Shown piece by piece: positions 45,672 through 54,200 of a DNA stretch of 64,000 bases. Origin of the DNA: Ferirhizobium litorale (lineage in GTDB: Bacteria; Pseudomonadota; Alphaproteobacteria; Rhizobiales; Rhizobiaceae); NCBI GenBank assembly GCA_030028905.1, contig JALDYZ010000007.1, positions 1-64,000 of the forward strand, written 5' to 3'. A model generated the notes under the pieces. It did no database searches, had not been told where the DNA came from, and was given only the letters and a program-made list of their open reading frames with translations. Position 1 is the first letter of the stretch; every line of letters starts with the position of its first letter. The translations under genes were made by a program, and so were the position numbers.

Positions 45672-46495
45672 TCGGCCGCCTCCTTCTTGACAGCCTTCGG
45701 GTAGACCTCGTGCACCACCTCGTCGAGCACATGGGCGGTCATGCCGGGCACCGCGACGATCTCGCTTCCGACGTCATTGCCGAGCGTGTGGACGACCGCA
45801 CCGACCAGGCGCTCGCCGGGCATTTCGCGCTCCATCTTGTCGATCACGAAGGCTGCCGAAGGGCCCCACACCAACGCGGTGTTGTCGAAGCGTCCCTGCC
45901 AGGCCCAGTGAAGATGGCCGCTGGCAAAGAGCGGCACGTCGTGGGCGGCGATCAGGTCAAAGAGCCGCTGGCGCTGCTTCGGGCGGATACTCCAATAGCC
46001 CGTATCGCCTTCAAGCGGATCGTCGACGAAGAGTGGCTTGTGGGCAAACAACGCCAGGCGGCGACCGTTGCGCTCCTCGAATGCGGTCCTGAGCCATTCG
46101 AACTGCGTCTCCTCCTCTTCATCCTCGTGACCGAGAAGGAGGGAATTCAGCCCGACGAGTCGCCAGCCCTTGGTATCCGCAACCCAGCGATCGTCGCCGG
46201 CCAGCGCGCGCCAGCGCTGGAGGCGCTCGGCATTCACCGGCTGGTCGGAGCCCGGCAGGTGTCCGACATCGTGGTTGCCCGGTACGATCAGCATCGGGGT
46301 CGATACCTGCCGCATCAGGTCCATGCAGAAGCTGATGTCATGGTCCTTGTCGGCGCCGTCGACGGTGAGATCCCCGGTATGAACGATCAGATCGGCCTTC
46401 TGCGCCTCGATCCAGTCGAGGAGCGGCGCCCAGTTGCCGTTGAAATGGGGTTTCTCGGGGCTGAAATGCGTGTCGGTGATCTGGATGATTTTCAC
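45668..46495 (-). CDS. calcineurin-like phosphodiesterase (CpdA/GpdQ-like)
   Basis: 275 residues. All metal motifs are present: D-x-H in ITDTHF, GD in HTGDLTVDG, GNHD in VPGNHDVGH, H in FAHKP and GHxH in SGHLHW. This is the class III cyclic-nucleotide / glycerophosphodiester phosphodiesterase pattern. It starts at GTG 46495 with GGAGAG upstream; no ATG fits the homology. It is the first gene of the importer operon and overlaps the ATPase gene by 4 bp, which suggests that the imported compound is a phosphodiester or that the enzyme tunes cAMP signalling during uptake. Confidence 0.9.
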   Translation of the reverse strand: MKIIQITDTHFSPEKPHFNGNWAPLLDWIEAQKADLIVHTGDLTVDGADKDHDISFCMDLMRQVSTPMLIVPGNHDVGHLPGSDQPVNAERLQRWRALAGDDRWVADTKGWRLVGLNSLLLGHEDEEEETQFEWLRTAFEERNGRRLALFAHKPLFVDDPLEGDTGYWSIRPKQRQRLFDLIAAHDVPLFASGHLHWAWQGRFDNTALVWGPSAAFVIDKMEREMPGERLVGAVVHTLGNDVGSEIVAVPGMTAHVLDEVVHEVYPKAVKKEAAE

Positions 46496-46673
46496 GGGGG
46501 CCGCTCTCCGGGTCAGGAAGCGTGCCGGCTGCCCGGCGCGCTCTTTGCGAGCCTCTTTAAAGCCGGCCTGTGTCAGCCCCGTAACAGCGTTTTCCAATGC
46601 CGTTTCATTTTCGTCACGCAACGGTCATCTTGGCACAGGCAAATGCCTGCGCGGGCCCCGGCCTCAATGCAAA

Positions 46674-46700
46674 GAGGCGCCCGTTGCCCACGGACGCCTC
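46674..46700 (-). terminator. minCDE terminator
   Basis: On the minus strand GAGGCGTCCGT pairs with ACGGGCGCCTC (one G-U pair) around GGGCA, then TTTGC. It lies 43 bp beyond the minE stop; the T-run is short. Confidence 0.7.
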
Positions 46701-46743
46701 CTGCAATCATCGATCGTTCTTGGCCGGCTGACTCCGGCTGTCG

Positions 46744-47007
46744 TCACGCCGCCTTGACGGCCGCGTTCAACGGGATCTCGACGTCGATCTCCAGGATCGA
46801 GACATGCTCGCCGCGATCCATCTTGATGTTCACCCGGTCGCTGTCCACCTGCACGTGCTTGGCGATGACGGCAAGGATTTCCTCGCGCAGCGTGGCGACC
46901 AGATCCGAGCTTCCGAGATACAGGCGTTCGTGGGAGAGAAGCACCTGCAGGCGTTCGCGCGCCTTCGGCGCCGAGCTTTGGCGGCTGAATATGCTGAAAA
47001 TGCTCAT
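46744..47007 (-). CDS. minE: cell division topological specificity factor MinE
   Basis: 87 residues. The N-terminal MinD-contact helix and membrane part are [28 protein letters not shown], and the C-terminal beta domain holds [26 protein letters not shown]. It triggers MinD ATPase and drives pole-to-pole movement of the septum inhibitor. Its ATG overlaps the minD stop by 4 bp. Confidence 0.96.
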   Translation of the reverse strand: MSIFSIFSRQSSAPKARERLQVLLSHERLYLGSSDLVATLREEILAVIAKHVQVDSDRVNIKMDRGEHVSILEIDVEIPLNAAVKAA

Positions 47008-47819
47008 GCTGCCCTCCGTCCGAATATCTTCCCGAAAAGGCCTCGCTTTTCGCTGGGGATTGCGACCGGTACGACCTCGCCGGCCAGCCGGCGTGCCGCT
47101 TCGAAATAGGCCGATGCCGGCGCGCTGTTGCTGTCGGCCAGCGTGACGGGCGCGCCGATGTTGGAAGCCCGCAATACGTCCATGCTCTCCGGTATGATCC
47201 CGAGCAGCGGGATGGAGAGGATTTCAAGCACGTCGTCGACCTTGAGCATGTCGCCGCGCTCGGCGCGCTTGGCATCGTAGCGGGTGAGCAGCAGGTGTTT
47301 TTCCATCCGCTCGCCGCGCTCGGCCTTGGCGGTCTTGGAATCGAGCAGGCCGATGATGCGGTCGGAATCGCGCACCGAGGAGACTTCCGGATTGGTGACG
47401 ACGACGGCCATGTCGGCGTGGCGCATGGCAAGCGTCGCGCCGCGTTCGATGCCGGCCGGGCTGTCGCAGATGATCCAGTCGAAATGCCGCTTGAGCTCGT
47501 TGATGACGCGCTCGACGCCTTCGGGCGTCAGACTGTCCTTGTCGCGCGTCTGCGAGGCCGGCAGCAGGAACAGCGTCTCGAGCCGCTTGTCGCGGATCAG
47601 GGCCTGCGGCAGCTTGGCATCGCCTTGGACGACGTTGACGAAGTCGTAGACGACGCGGCGTTCCGCTCCCATAACCAGGTCGAGGTTGCGCAGGCCGACG
47701 TCAAAATCCACGACGACGGTCTTTTCATTTCGCTGCGCCAGTGCCGCTCCGAGTGCGGCGGTGGAGGTCGTCTTGCCGACGCCGCCCTTGCCGGATGTTA
47801 CCACGATAACTTTTGCCAT
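47004..47819 (-). CDS. minD: septum site-determining ATPase MinD
   Basis: 271 residues. The deviant Walker A is [10 protein letters not shown] (residues 9-18), switch [16 protein letters not shown] and CDSPAGIE, and the C-terminal amphipathic membrane helix [18 protein letters not shown]-bound MinD sits on the membrane and recruits MinC. The open frame reaches 47894; ATG 47819 begins the homology and has GAGGGC upstream. It lies 32 bp after minC. Confidence 0.96.
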   Translation of the reverse strand: MAKVIVVTSGKGGVGKTTSTAALGAALAQRNEKTVVVDFDVGLRNLDLVMGAERRVVYDFVNVVQGDAKLPQALIRDKRLETLFLLPASQTRDKDSLTPEGVERVINELKRHFDWIICDSPAGIERGATLAMRHADMAVVVTNPEVSSVRDSDRIIGLLDSKTAKAERGERMEKHLLLTRYDAKRAERGDMLKVDDVLEILSIPLLGIIPESMDVLRASNIGAPVTLADSNSAPASAYFEAARRLAGEVVPVAIPSEKRGLFGKIFGRRAA

Positions 47820-47851
47820 CTTGCCCTCCTGTGTGCTGGCCGGCGCCCGGC

Positions 47852-48592
47852 TCAGGTAAGTTTCTCTGCCATGATCGCGTCGCCCTCGAGCCACAGCTGG
47901 ACCGATTGTCCACGAAGGTTGGCGGGCATGTCGTCCGCAGTCTTGTAGATGCCGTCGATCGCCAGAAGCTCGGCCTCGAGCTTGCGGCAGAAGATTCGCG
48001 CGTTCGAATTTCCGACCGATCCGGCCAGCGCCCGACCGCGCAGGGCGCCATAGATATGGACAGACCCGCCGGCGATGATTTCCGCGCCCGAGGCGACCGA
48101 GCCCACCACCGTCACGTCGCCTTCCGGAAAGATGATCGACTGGCCCGAGCGCACCGGCTCGCGGATGACGATGGATTGTGTCGCCGGCGTCGCGGTGGCG
48201 ATTGCCGCCGTGCTTGCGCCGCCCGTTGCCGGCGCCTCATCGGTGGCCGGCTCGTCGGATGCGACCTCGAAGTCCGAAGCCGGGCGACCGCCCTTCATGG
48301 CGGGCGGCATGCCGGGTTCGAACAGCGACGGGCGGCCGCCCTCGATGCCCATGACACTGACATTGCGCTTGCCGAGTTCGGCGATCAGGTCCTTCAGCGT
48401 CGGCCGATCGATCTTGAGATCGGTCAGGTCGAGCACGACCGGACGTCCCAGGAAGAAGCCGGCGGAGCGCGAGGCCAGGCTGTCCAGCCGGGCCAGCCAC
48501 TCGTCGAGCGGCAGATCCGGGGACAGTACGACGGCCAGGAAGGAGCGGCCCTTGAGGCGGATCGAGCGAGCGTCTGTTAGCACTTTGGTCAT
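47852..48592 (-). CDS. minC: septum inhibitor MinC
   Basis: 246 residues from ATG 48592. The N-terminal FtsZ-inhibiting domain reads SIRLKGRSFLAVVLSPDLPL, a variable A/T/P linker covers about residues 105-140, and the C-terminal beta-helix (GDVTVVGSVASGAEIIAGGS; GRALAGSVGNSNARIFCRKLE) binds MinD. The frame is open to an ATG at 48616, eight codons earlier; 48592 was preferred because family proteins start MTKVLTDA. Both ribosome sites are weak. A CtrA full site lies just upstream. Confidence 0.93.
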   Translation of the reverse strand: MTKVLTDARSIRLKGRSFLAVVLSPDLPLDEWLARLDSLASRSAGFFLGRPVVLDLTDLKIDRPTLKDLIAELGKRNVSVMGIEGGRPSLFEPGMPPAMKGGRPASDFEVASDEPATDEAPATGGASTAAIATATPATQSIVIREPVRSGQSIIFPEGDVTVVGSVASGAEIIAGGSVHIYGALRGRALAGSVGNSNARIFCRKLEAELLAIDGIYKTADDMPANLRGQSVQLWLEGDAIMAEKLT

Positions 48593-48632
48593 CTTCGTTA
48601 AATTTTCGTATCCCATGGGTATCCCGGCATGG

Positions 48633-48648
48633 TTAACAAATGGTTAAC
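48633..48648. promoter_or_regulatory. CtrA binding site at minC
   Basis: TTAA (48633-48636), seven bases, TTAAC (48644-48648): a perfect TTAA-N7-TTAA CtrA box. Further TTAA halves are at 48665 and 48598. It lies within 60 bp of minC, the place from which CtrA controls minCDE in Sinorhizobium meliloti, so the division inhibitor is probably tied to the cell cycle. Confidence 0.85.
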
Positions 48649-48719
48649 GAGGCTTGCGCAGAGGTTAATCCTGACCGTTTTTTTCGGGCGCGGACGCCGT
48701 GTTTTAGCAATCCGTGTCG

Positions 48720-49122
48720 GATCGGTAACACTTGCGTCCGCGACCGATTTCGGCGTCGATTCGCCGGTAAGCGGCTGCCGTCGCCTGAGGCTTCTTGCAT
48801 TGGGATCCGGACTGATAGCAAGCCGGCGGCGGCGAGGCAGACAGCAGCACCGAGCCCGGACGATTCAAGGCAGCGAATTGCGAGGAGATGAGGCAGAGAG
48901 TACAATCGCCCGCAGCAGCACCGCGGTCATTGCAGTCGGAGGCGGTGACTCGGCGATCGGGTACTGCGTCACCTACGACACCGCCAGTCCGATGCAAGGA
49001 ACCTGTGCGTTCCATGCCGGCAGCGTTACGCTCGCCGGATCCAGGCGGTCGTCAAGGTTACGATCGACGACAAGCAGATCTATCACTGGGACGGAGGCTA
49101 CCTGCTTGGCGCCGCCAAGTGA
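48720..49122 (+). pseudogene. remnant of a small secreted-protein gene (frameshifted)
   Basis: The 597-bp gap between minC and the DUF1398 gene has no intact gene, but pieces read as one protein in different frames: EPGRFKAANCEEMRQRVQ (about 48850-48904), then IGYCVTYDTASPMQGTCAFH (about 48957-49016), then VVKVTIDDKQIYHWDGGYLL GAAK before TGA at 49122 (two parts of one frame). Cysteine-rich YCVTYD...GTCAF and TIDDKQIYHWDG look like conserved protein and not random translation. At least two frameshifts would be needed to join them. Confidence 0.45.
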
Positions 49123-49213
49123 GAGCGAGAGAAATTCTGCTCTCGTCTGGCTGTTCAAGAGAAACACCGTCGACCGACCCCTGGGTGCGGACCCCGGGAC
49201 GATCGCCGCTGCG

Positions 49214-49615
49214 CTATTGCGGAAAGTGTTCGACGTGGGTGTCGGCGGTGCGGCCGAAGTAGAGGACGCGCCGGCCGAGGAAGGAAACGATGTAGCCCGC
49301 GCACCCAAAGTCCTTCACGTTCCTGCAGAAGGCGGAATAGGAGTATTCGGGCGGGTTTGCCTGCGCCCACCTCACTTGGGCTGCCACGCCATCCTTGTCG
49401 AACGCGGCCGCCACCTGCCCTTCGGAGGGCCGGTTTTCCAGCACTACATGATCGCCGTCCGGCAGGAAGTAGGTCGTGGTGTGGCAGCGGTAGTCGACGG
49501 CGTAGCCTTCGAATCCCGCGCTGATCAGCGTCCCGACGATATCGGGGAAGGCCATCGTCCTGTCGTAGGCGGCCTCCAGGCATTTTCTGGCAACAGCGAT
49601 TTTCTGCGCGTCCAT
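49214..49615 (-). CDS. DUF1398 family protein
   Basis: 133 residues. The pattern ARKCLEAAYDRTMAFPDIVG, followed by GFEGYAVDYRCHTTTYFLPDG and VKDFGCAGYIVSFLGRRVLYFGR, is that of DUF1398 (YbcV-like). No function is established. It follows the MarR gene by 41 bp on the same strand and is therefore the most likely target of that regulator besides the regulator itself. Confidence 0.85.
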   Translation of the reverse strand: MDAQKIAVARKCLEAAYDRTMAFPDIVGTLISAGFEGYAVDYRCHTTTYFLPDGDHVVLENRPSEGQVAAAFDKDGVAAQVRWAQANPPEYSYSAFCRNVKDFGCAGYIVSFLGRRVLYFGRTADTHVEHFPQ

Positions 49616-49656
49616 GGCGCCCTCCCTTTCTCGATCTCTGAGGCATTCGATAGGTT

Positions 49657-50112
49657 TCAGTCGGTCGCGAGACCGGTCAGTCCGTGAGTCGATACGATCT
49701 TCCGCAGCAGCCTTTCCATTTCGACCCGTTCACGAGGTTCCAGGGTCTCGAAGAAGGCGGCATCGTTCCGGTCGGCAAGCGCCGCCAGTCTGGGGACCAG
49801 CGCCCGGCCCGCCGGCGTCAGCGCCAGCGTCTGGGCCCTTCTGTCATCCGGGTTGGCTTTGCGCTCCACCAGTTCCTTTTCGACGAGCCGGTCGGCAAGC
49901 TTGGTGATCGCGCCCTTGGTCATGCCCATCCGCTCGGCAAGCAGCGTCGGGGCGGTGCGGTCGACGTCGTGCAACATGCGCAGGAACACCCACTCCGCCA
50001 CCGTCACGCCCTCTGCCTCCACCTTGCGGGCAAAGCTGTGGGAGACGGCATTGGAGACGATCCGCAGCCAGTAGCCGAGATGCGCGTGGAGAGCGGATGG
50101 CATGTCGTTCAT
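49657..50112 (-). CDS. MarR family transcriptional regulator
   Basis: 151 residues. The winged helix reads VTVAEWVFLRMLHDV, LLAERMGMTKGAITKLADRL, then the wing VERKANPDDRRAQTLALTPAG, the MarR signature with the DxRR pair. The frame can begin at TTG 50124, but ATG 50112 leaves room for a ribosome site beyond the operator. A 17-bp perfect palindrome lies directly upstream, so it is autoregulated. The DUF1398 gene follows. Confidence 0.92.
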   Translation of the reverse strand: MNDMPSALHAHLGYWLRIVSNAVSHSFARKVEAEGVTVAEWVFLRMLHDVDRTAPTLLAERMGMTKGAITKLADRLVEKELVERKANPDDRRAQTLALTPAGRALVPRLAALADRNDAAFFETLEPRERVEMERLLRKIVSTHGLTGLATD

Positions 50113-50125
50113 GGGTCCGGTCAAT

Positions 50126-50171
50126 TTGATTGACTAGGAAACTACATGCGCCTGGTTTCCTAGTCAATCAA
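50126..50171. promoter_or_regulatory. MarR operator: 17-bp perfect inverted repeat
   Basis: TTGATTGACTAGGAAAC (50126-50142) and its exact reverse complement (50155-50171) flank a 12-bp spacer, directly before the marR start. Each arm contains TAGGAAAC/GTTTCCTA. Length and position fit an operator that covers the promoter or two MarR dimer sites. Confidence 0.85.
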
Positions 50172-50196
50172 TTTTCATCGCCCCGGTCCAGGACAC

Positions 50197-51087
50197 TCAA
50201 GGGAGCATCGGCGGCGTATCACTGCGGGTGCGCAGGTAGGCGATGACATTGGCGCGATCGGCCTCGTCGGGAATGCCGGGCGTTTCCATATAGACACCGG
50301 GTGTCGTCAGCATGGGCCCGGAAAGATAGATGTTCAGGTCCTCGTAACTCCAGACGCCGCCCCAGGCCCGCAACGTTTCGGAATAGCTGATCTGCTGCAG
50401 CGATGCCTTGGCGCGGCCGACCACGCCCCACAGGTTCGGTCCGGTCTTGGCGGCCCCCTGTGGTTCGACCTTGTGGCAGCTGGCGCAATTGCCGGCGAAG
50501 TAGGCCCTGCCCTTCTCGACGTCGGCGGATGCGAGCCTGGCCGAAATCGGTGCCGGTTTGGGCAGCACCACGCCGTGCGCCATCAGGTAGTCGGCGACGT
50601 CGCGATGCCCCTTCAGCCTGGCGAGATGGATCGGCGTCTTGGTGTCCTTCGTCCGGGCGTTGACGTCGGCGCCCGCCTCGACCAGCGCCTTCACGCAGTC
50701 GAGGCAACCGCTCCCGGCCGCGATGTGCAGCGCGGTCTCACTATCCAGTTGCGCGTTCGGATCGGCGCCGTTTTCCAGCAGCAGGCGTATCAGCTCGATC
50801 CTGCCCTTGGTCACGGCCGCCATCAGGGCCGGCCCCCATTGCGTCGGAGCGTTGACGTCGGCGCCGTGTTCGATGAGAAGTCTCGCCGCGGCCAAGCGCC
50901 CCCTCTTCACCGCGAAATAGAGCGGTGTGGCGGACCCGTCGCTTGCGTTCACGTCGGCACCGGCATCGAGCGCCGCGATGATTGCGGTGACGTCACCCTT
51001 CTTTGCGGCATCGTGGATTGCGCCGGCGTGCAATGCCAGCGGAAACAGGCAGGAACAGAAAAGCAGGAGCGTCAGCTTCGCGTGCAT
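50197..51087 (-). CDS. secreted ankyrin-repeat / cytochrome c fusion protein
   Basis: 296 residues. A signal peptide (KLTLLLFCSCLFPLALHA, end near residue 21) precedes about five ankyrin repeats at residues 24-172 (repeat core as in GADVNASDGSATPLYFAVKR). A class I cytochrome c domain follows at about 188-290, with the haem motif CASCH at 201-205, GPNLWGVVGR, and methionine ligand candidates in GPMLTTPGVYM. The haem is bound in the periplasm. Ankyrin repeats probably bind a protein partner that receives or gives electrons. It stands alone with its own promoter region; the partner is unknown. Confidence 0.92.
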   Translation of the reverse strand: MHAKLTLLLFCSCLFPLALHAGAIHDAAKKGDVTAIIAALDAGADVNASDGSATPLYFAVKRGRLAAARLLIEHGADVNAPTQWGPALMAAVTKGRIELIRLLLENGADPNAQLDSETALHIAAGSGCLDCVKALVEAGADVNARTKDTKTPIHLARLKGHRDVADYLMAHGVVLPKPAPISARLASADVEKGRAYFAGNCASCHKVEPQGAAKTGPNLWGVVGRAKASLQQISYSETLRAWGGVWSYEDLNIYLSGPMLTTPGVYMETPGIPDEADRANVIAYLRTRSDTPPMLP

Positions 51088-51250
51088 CGCAGACCCCGCA
51101 GCGGGCCGAAGGATGAGGCACGCCCCATCATAGGCCGATCCGCGGGGATTGTCATGGGCCGCGATGTGCCCCGGACGCGCGCCGTCCAGTGCGAATGCGG
51201 ATCACCGGAACGCTACCGGTGATCCAATCTCCGCGAACTGCATTTGCGTG

Positions 51251-54200
51251 TCAGCCGGCCAGAACCACGAGCAGGTCCTTGGCGTCGATCTGGTCGCCGG
51301 TCTTGACCAGCACCTCGGCGACGGTGCCGTCCCTGTCGGCGTGCAGCGCCGTTTCCATCTTCATCGCCTCGATCGACAGGAGGATATCGCCGGCCTTGAT
51401 CGACTGGCCGGCCACGACAGCCACGGTCGAGACGACGCCCGGCATCGGTGCCCCGACATGGGCGACGTTGCCGGCTTCGGCCTTGCGGCGGGCAGCGCTC
51501 GATGCACCACGGTTGCGGTCCGGCACCTTGATCGGGCGCGGCTGGCCGTTCAGCTCGAAGAACACCTTGACCATGCCCTTGTCGTCAACCTCGCTCTGGG
51601 CCTGGTTGAGGATGACCAGCGTCTTGCCCTTCTCGATGTCGGCGAACAGCTCCTCGCCGGGGGCCATGCCGTAGAAGTAGGAATAGGTCGGCAGCACCGA
51701 CACCGGCCCGTAGGTCTCCGCGGCCATCGCGAAGTCGGTGAACACCTTCGGATACATCAGATAGGAGGCGAACTCGAAGTCACTGACCGCGCGCTCGAGC
51801 TTGGTCTCGATCGCCTTGCGCTCGGCATCGAGATCGGCATCGTCGAGCAGCGAGCCCGGGCGCACCGTATAGGGCTTGTCGCCCTTCAGCACCTTCTTCT
51901 GCAACGCCTTCGGCCATCCGCCCGGCGGCTGGCCGAGATCGCCCTTCAGCATCGACACCACCGATTCCGGGAACGAAACGTCCTTGTCCGGGCTCTCGAC
52001 GTCGGCGACGGTGAGGTCCTGGCTCACCATCATCAGCGCCATGTCGCCGACCACCTTGGAAGACGGCGTCACCTTGACGATATCGCCGAACATGCGGTTG
52101 GCGTCGGCATAGGCCTGCGCCACCTCGTGCCAGCGGGTTTCCAGCCCGAGCGAGCGCGCCTGTTCCTTGAGGTTGGTGAACTGGCCGCCCGGCATTTCAT
52201 GCAGGTAGACTTCCGAGGCCGGCCCCTTGAGGTCGCTTTCGAAGGCGGCGTACTGGTTGCGCACCGCCTCCCAGTAGAAGGAGATGCGGCGGATCCACTC
52301 CGGATCGAGACCCGGGTCGCGCTCCGAGCCCTTGAGGGCCTCGACGATAGAGCCGAGGCAGGGCTGCGAGGTGTTGCCGGAAAACGCGTCCATCGCCGCA
52401 TCGACCGCATCGACGCCGGCCTCGACGGCGGCCAGCACCGTCGCCGCCGCAATGCCCGAGGTGTCGTGGGTGTGGAAGTGGATCGGCAGGCCGGTCGCCT
52501 CGCGCAGCGCCTTGAAGAGTATCGTCGCCGCCGCCGGTTTCAGGAGGCCCGCCATGTCCTTGACGGCGATGATGTGGGCGCCCGCCTTCTCCAGTTCGGC
52601 GGCCAGCGCGGTGTAGTACTTCAGGTCGTATTTCGGCCGCGCCGCGTTGAGAATGTCGCCGGTGTAGCAGATCGCCGCTTCGCAGAGCCTGTTTTCCTCG
52701 GCCACCGCGTCCATCGACACGCGCATGTTGTCGACCCAGTTGAGGCAGTCGAACACCCGGAACAGGTCGATGCCGCCGCTCGCCGCCTGGCGGACGAAAT
52801 ACTTCACCACGTTGTCGGGGTAGTTTTTGTAGCCGACGCCGTTGGCGCCGCGCAAAAGCATCTGCAGCAGCAGGTTCGGCGCCCCCTCGCGCACCAGCGC
52901 CAGGCGTTCCCACGGGTCCTCGGTGAGGAAGCGCATGGCGACGTCGAAGGTGGCGCCGCCCCAGCATTCGAGCGACAGCAGCTGCGGTAGCGCCCGCGCG
53001 TAGGTGCCGGAAACGCGGGCGATGTCGTAGGTGCGCATGCGCGTCGCCAGCAGCGACTGGTGCGCGTCGCGCATCGTCGTGTCGGTGATCAGCACCCGTT
53101 TCTCGGCGCGCATCCATTCGGCGAATTTCTGCGGGCCGAGCCGGTCGAGCAACTGCTTGGTGCCATCAGGCACCTCGCCGCCGATGAAGGGCACGATCGG
53201 CTTCGCCGCGTCCTTCGGCGGCATCGGCCGGCCCTTGGCCTCGGGATGGCCGTTGACGGTGACGTCGGCGAGGTAGGTCAGGAGCTTGGTGGCGCGGTCT
53301 TGGCGCTTGACCTGGGCGAACAGCTCGGGCGTCGAGTCGATGAAGCGCGTCGTGTAGCTGTTGTCGCGGAACTTCGGGTGGCCGATGATCGCCTCGAGGA
53401 AGGTGAGGTTGGTCGCCACGCCGCGGATGCGGAATTCCCTGAGCGCCCGGTCCATGCGCTGGATCGCCTCTGCCGGCGACGGCGCCCAGGCGGTCACCTT
53501 TTCCAGAAGCGGATCGTAGTAGCGGGTGATCACGGCGCCGGAATAGGCGGTGCCGCCGTCAAGCCGGATGCCGAAGCCGGTGGCGCCGCGATAGGCGGTG
53601 ATGCGGCCGTAGTCCGGGATAAAATTGTGCTCGGGGTCCTCGGTGGTGATGCGGCACTGCAGCGCGTGGCCGTTGAGGCGGATCTCCGACTGCGGCGGCA
53701 CACCCGATTCCGGCGTGCCGATGGCGAAGCCGTCGAGGATGTGGATCTGCGCCTTGACGATGTCGATGCCGGTGACCACTTCGGTCACGGTGTGCTCGAC
53801 CTGGATGCGCGGATTGACCTCGATGAAGTAGAACTTGCCGGTGTCGGCGTCCATCAGGTACTCGACCGTGCCGGCGCCGATATAGTTGGTCGCCTGGGCG
53901 ATCTTCAGCGAATACGAGGCGAGTTCCTGGCGCTGCGCCTCGGAAAGATAGGGCGCCGGCGCGCGCTCGACGACCTTCTGGTTGCGGCGCTGGATCGAAC
54001 AGTCGCGCTCGAACAGATGCACCACGTTGCCGTGCGTGTCGCCGAGGATCTGGCTTTCGACGTGGCGGGCGCGCTCGACCAGCTTTTCGAGGTACACCTC
54101 GTCCTTGCCGAAGGCGGCCATCGCCTCGCGCTTGGCCTCGGTCACTTCCTTGGCGAGTTCCTCGGCCTTGCGGATGACGCGCATGCCGCGGCCGCCGCCG

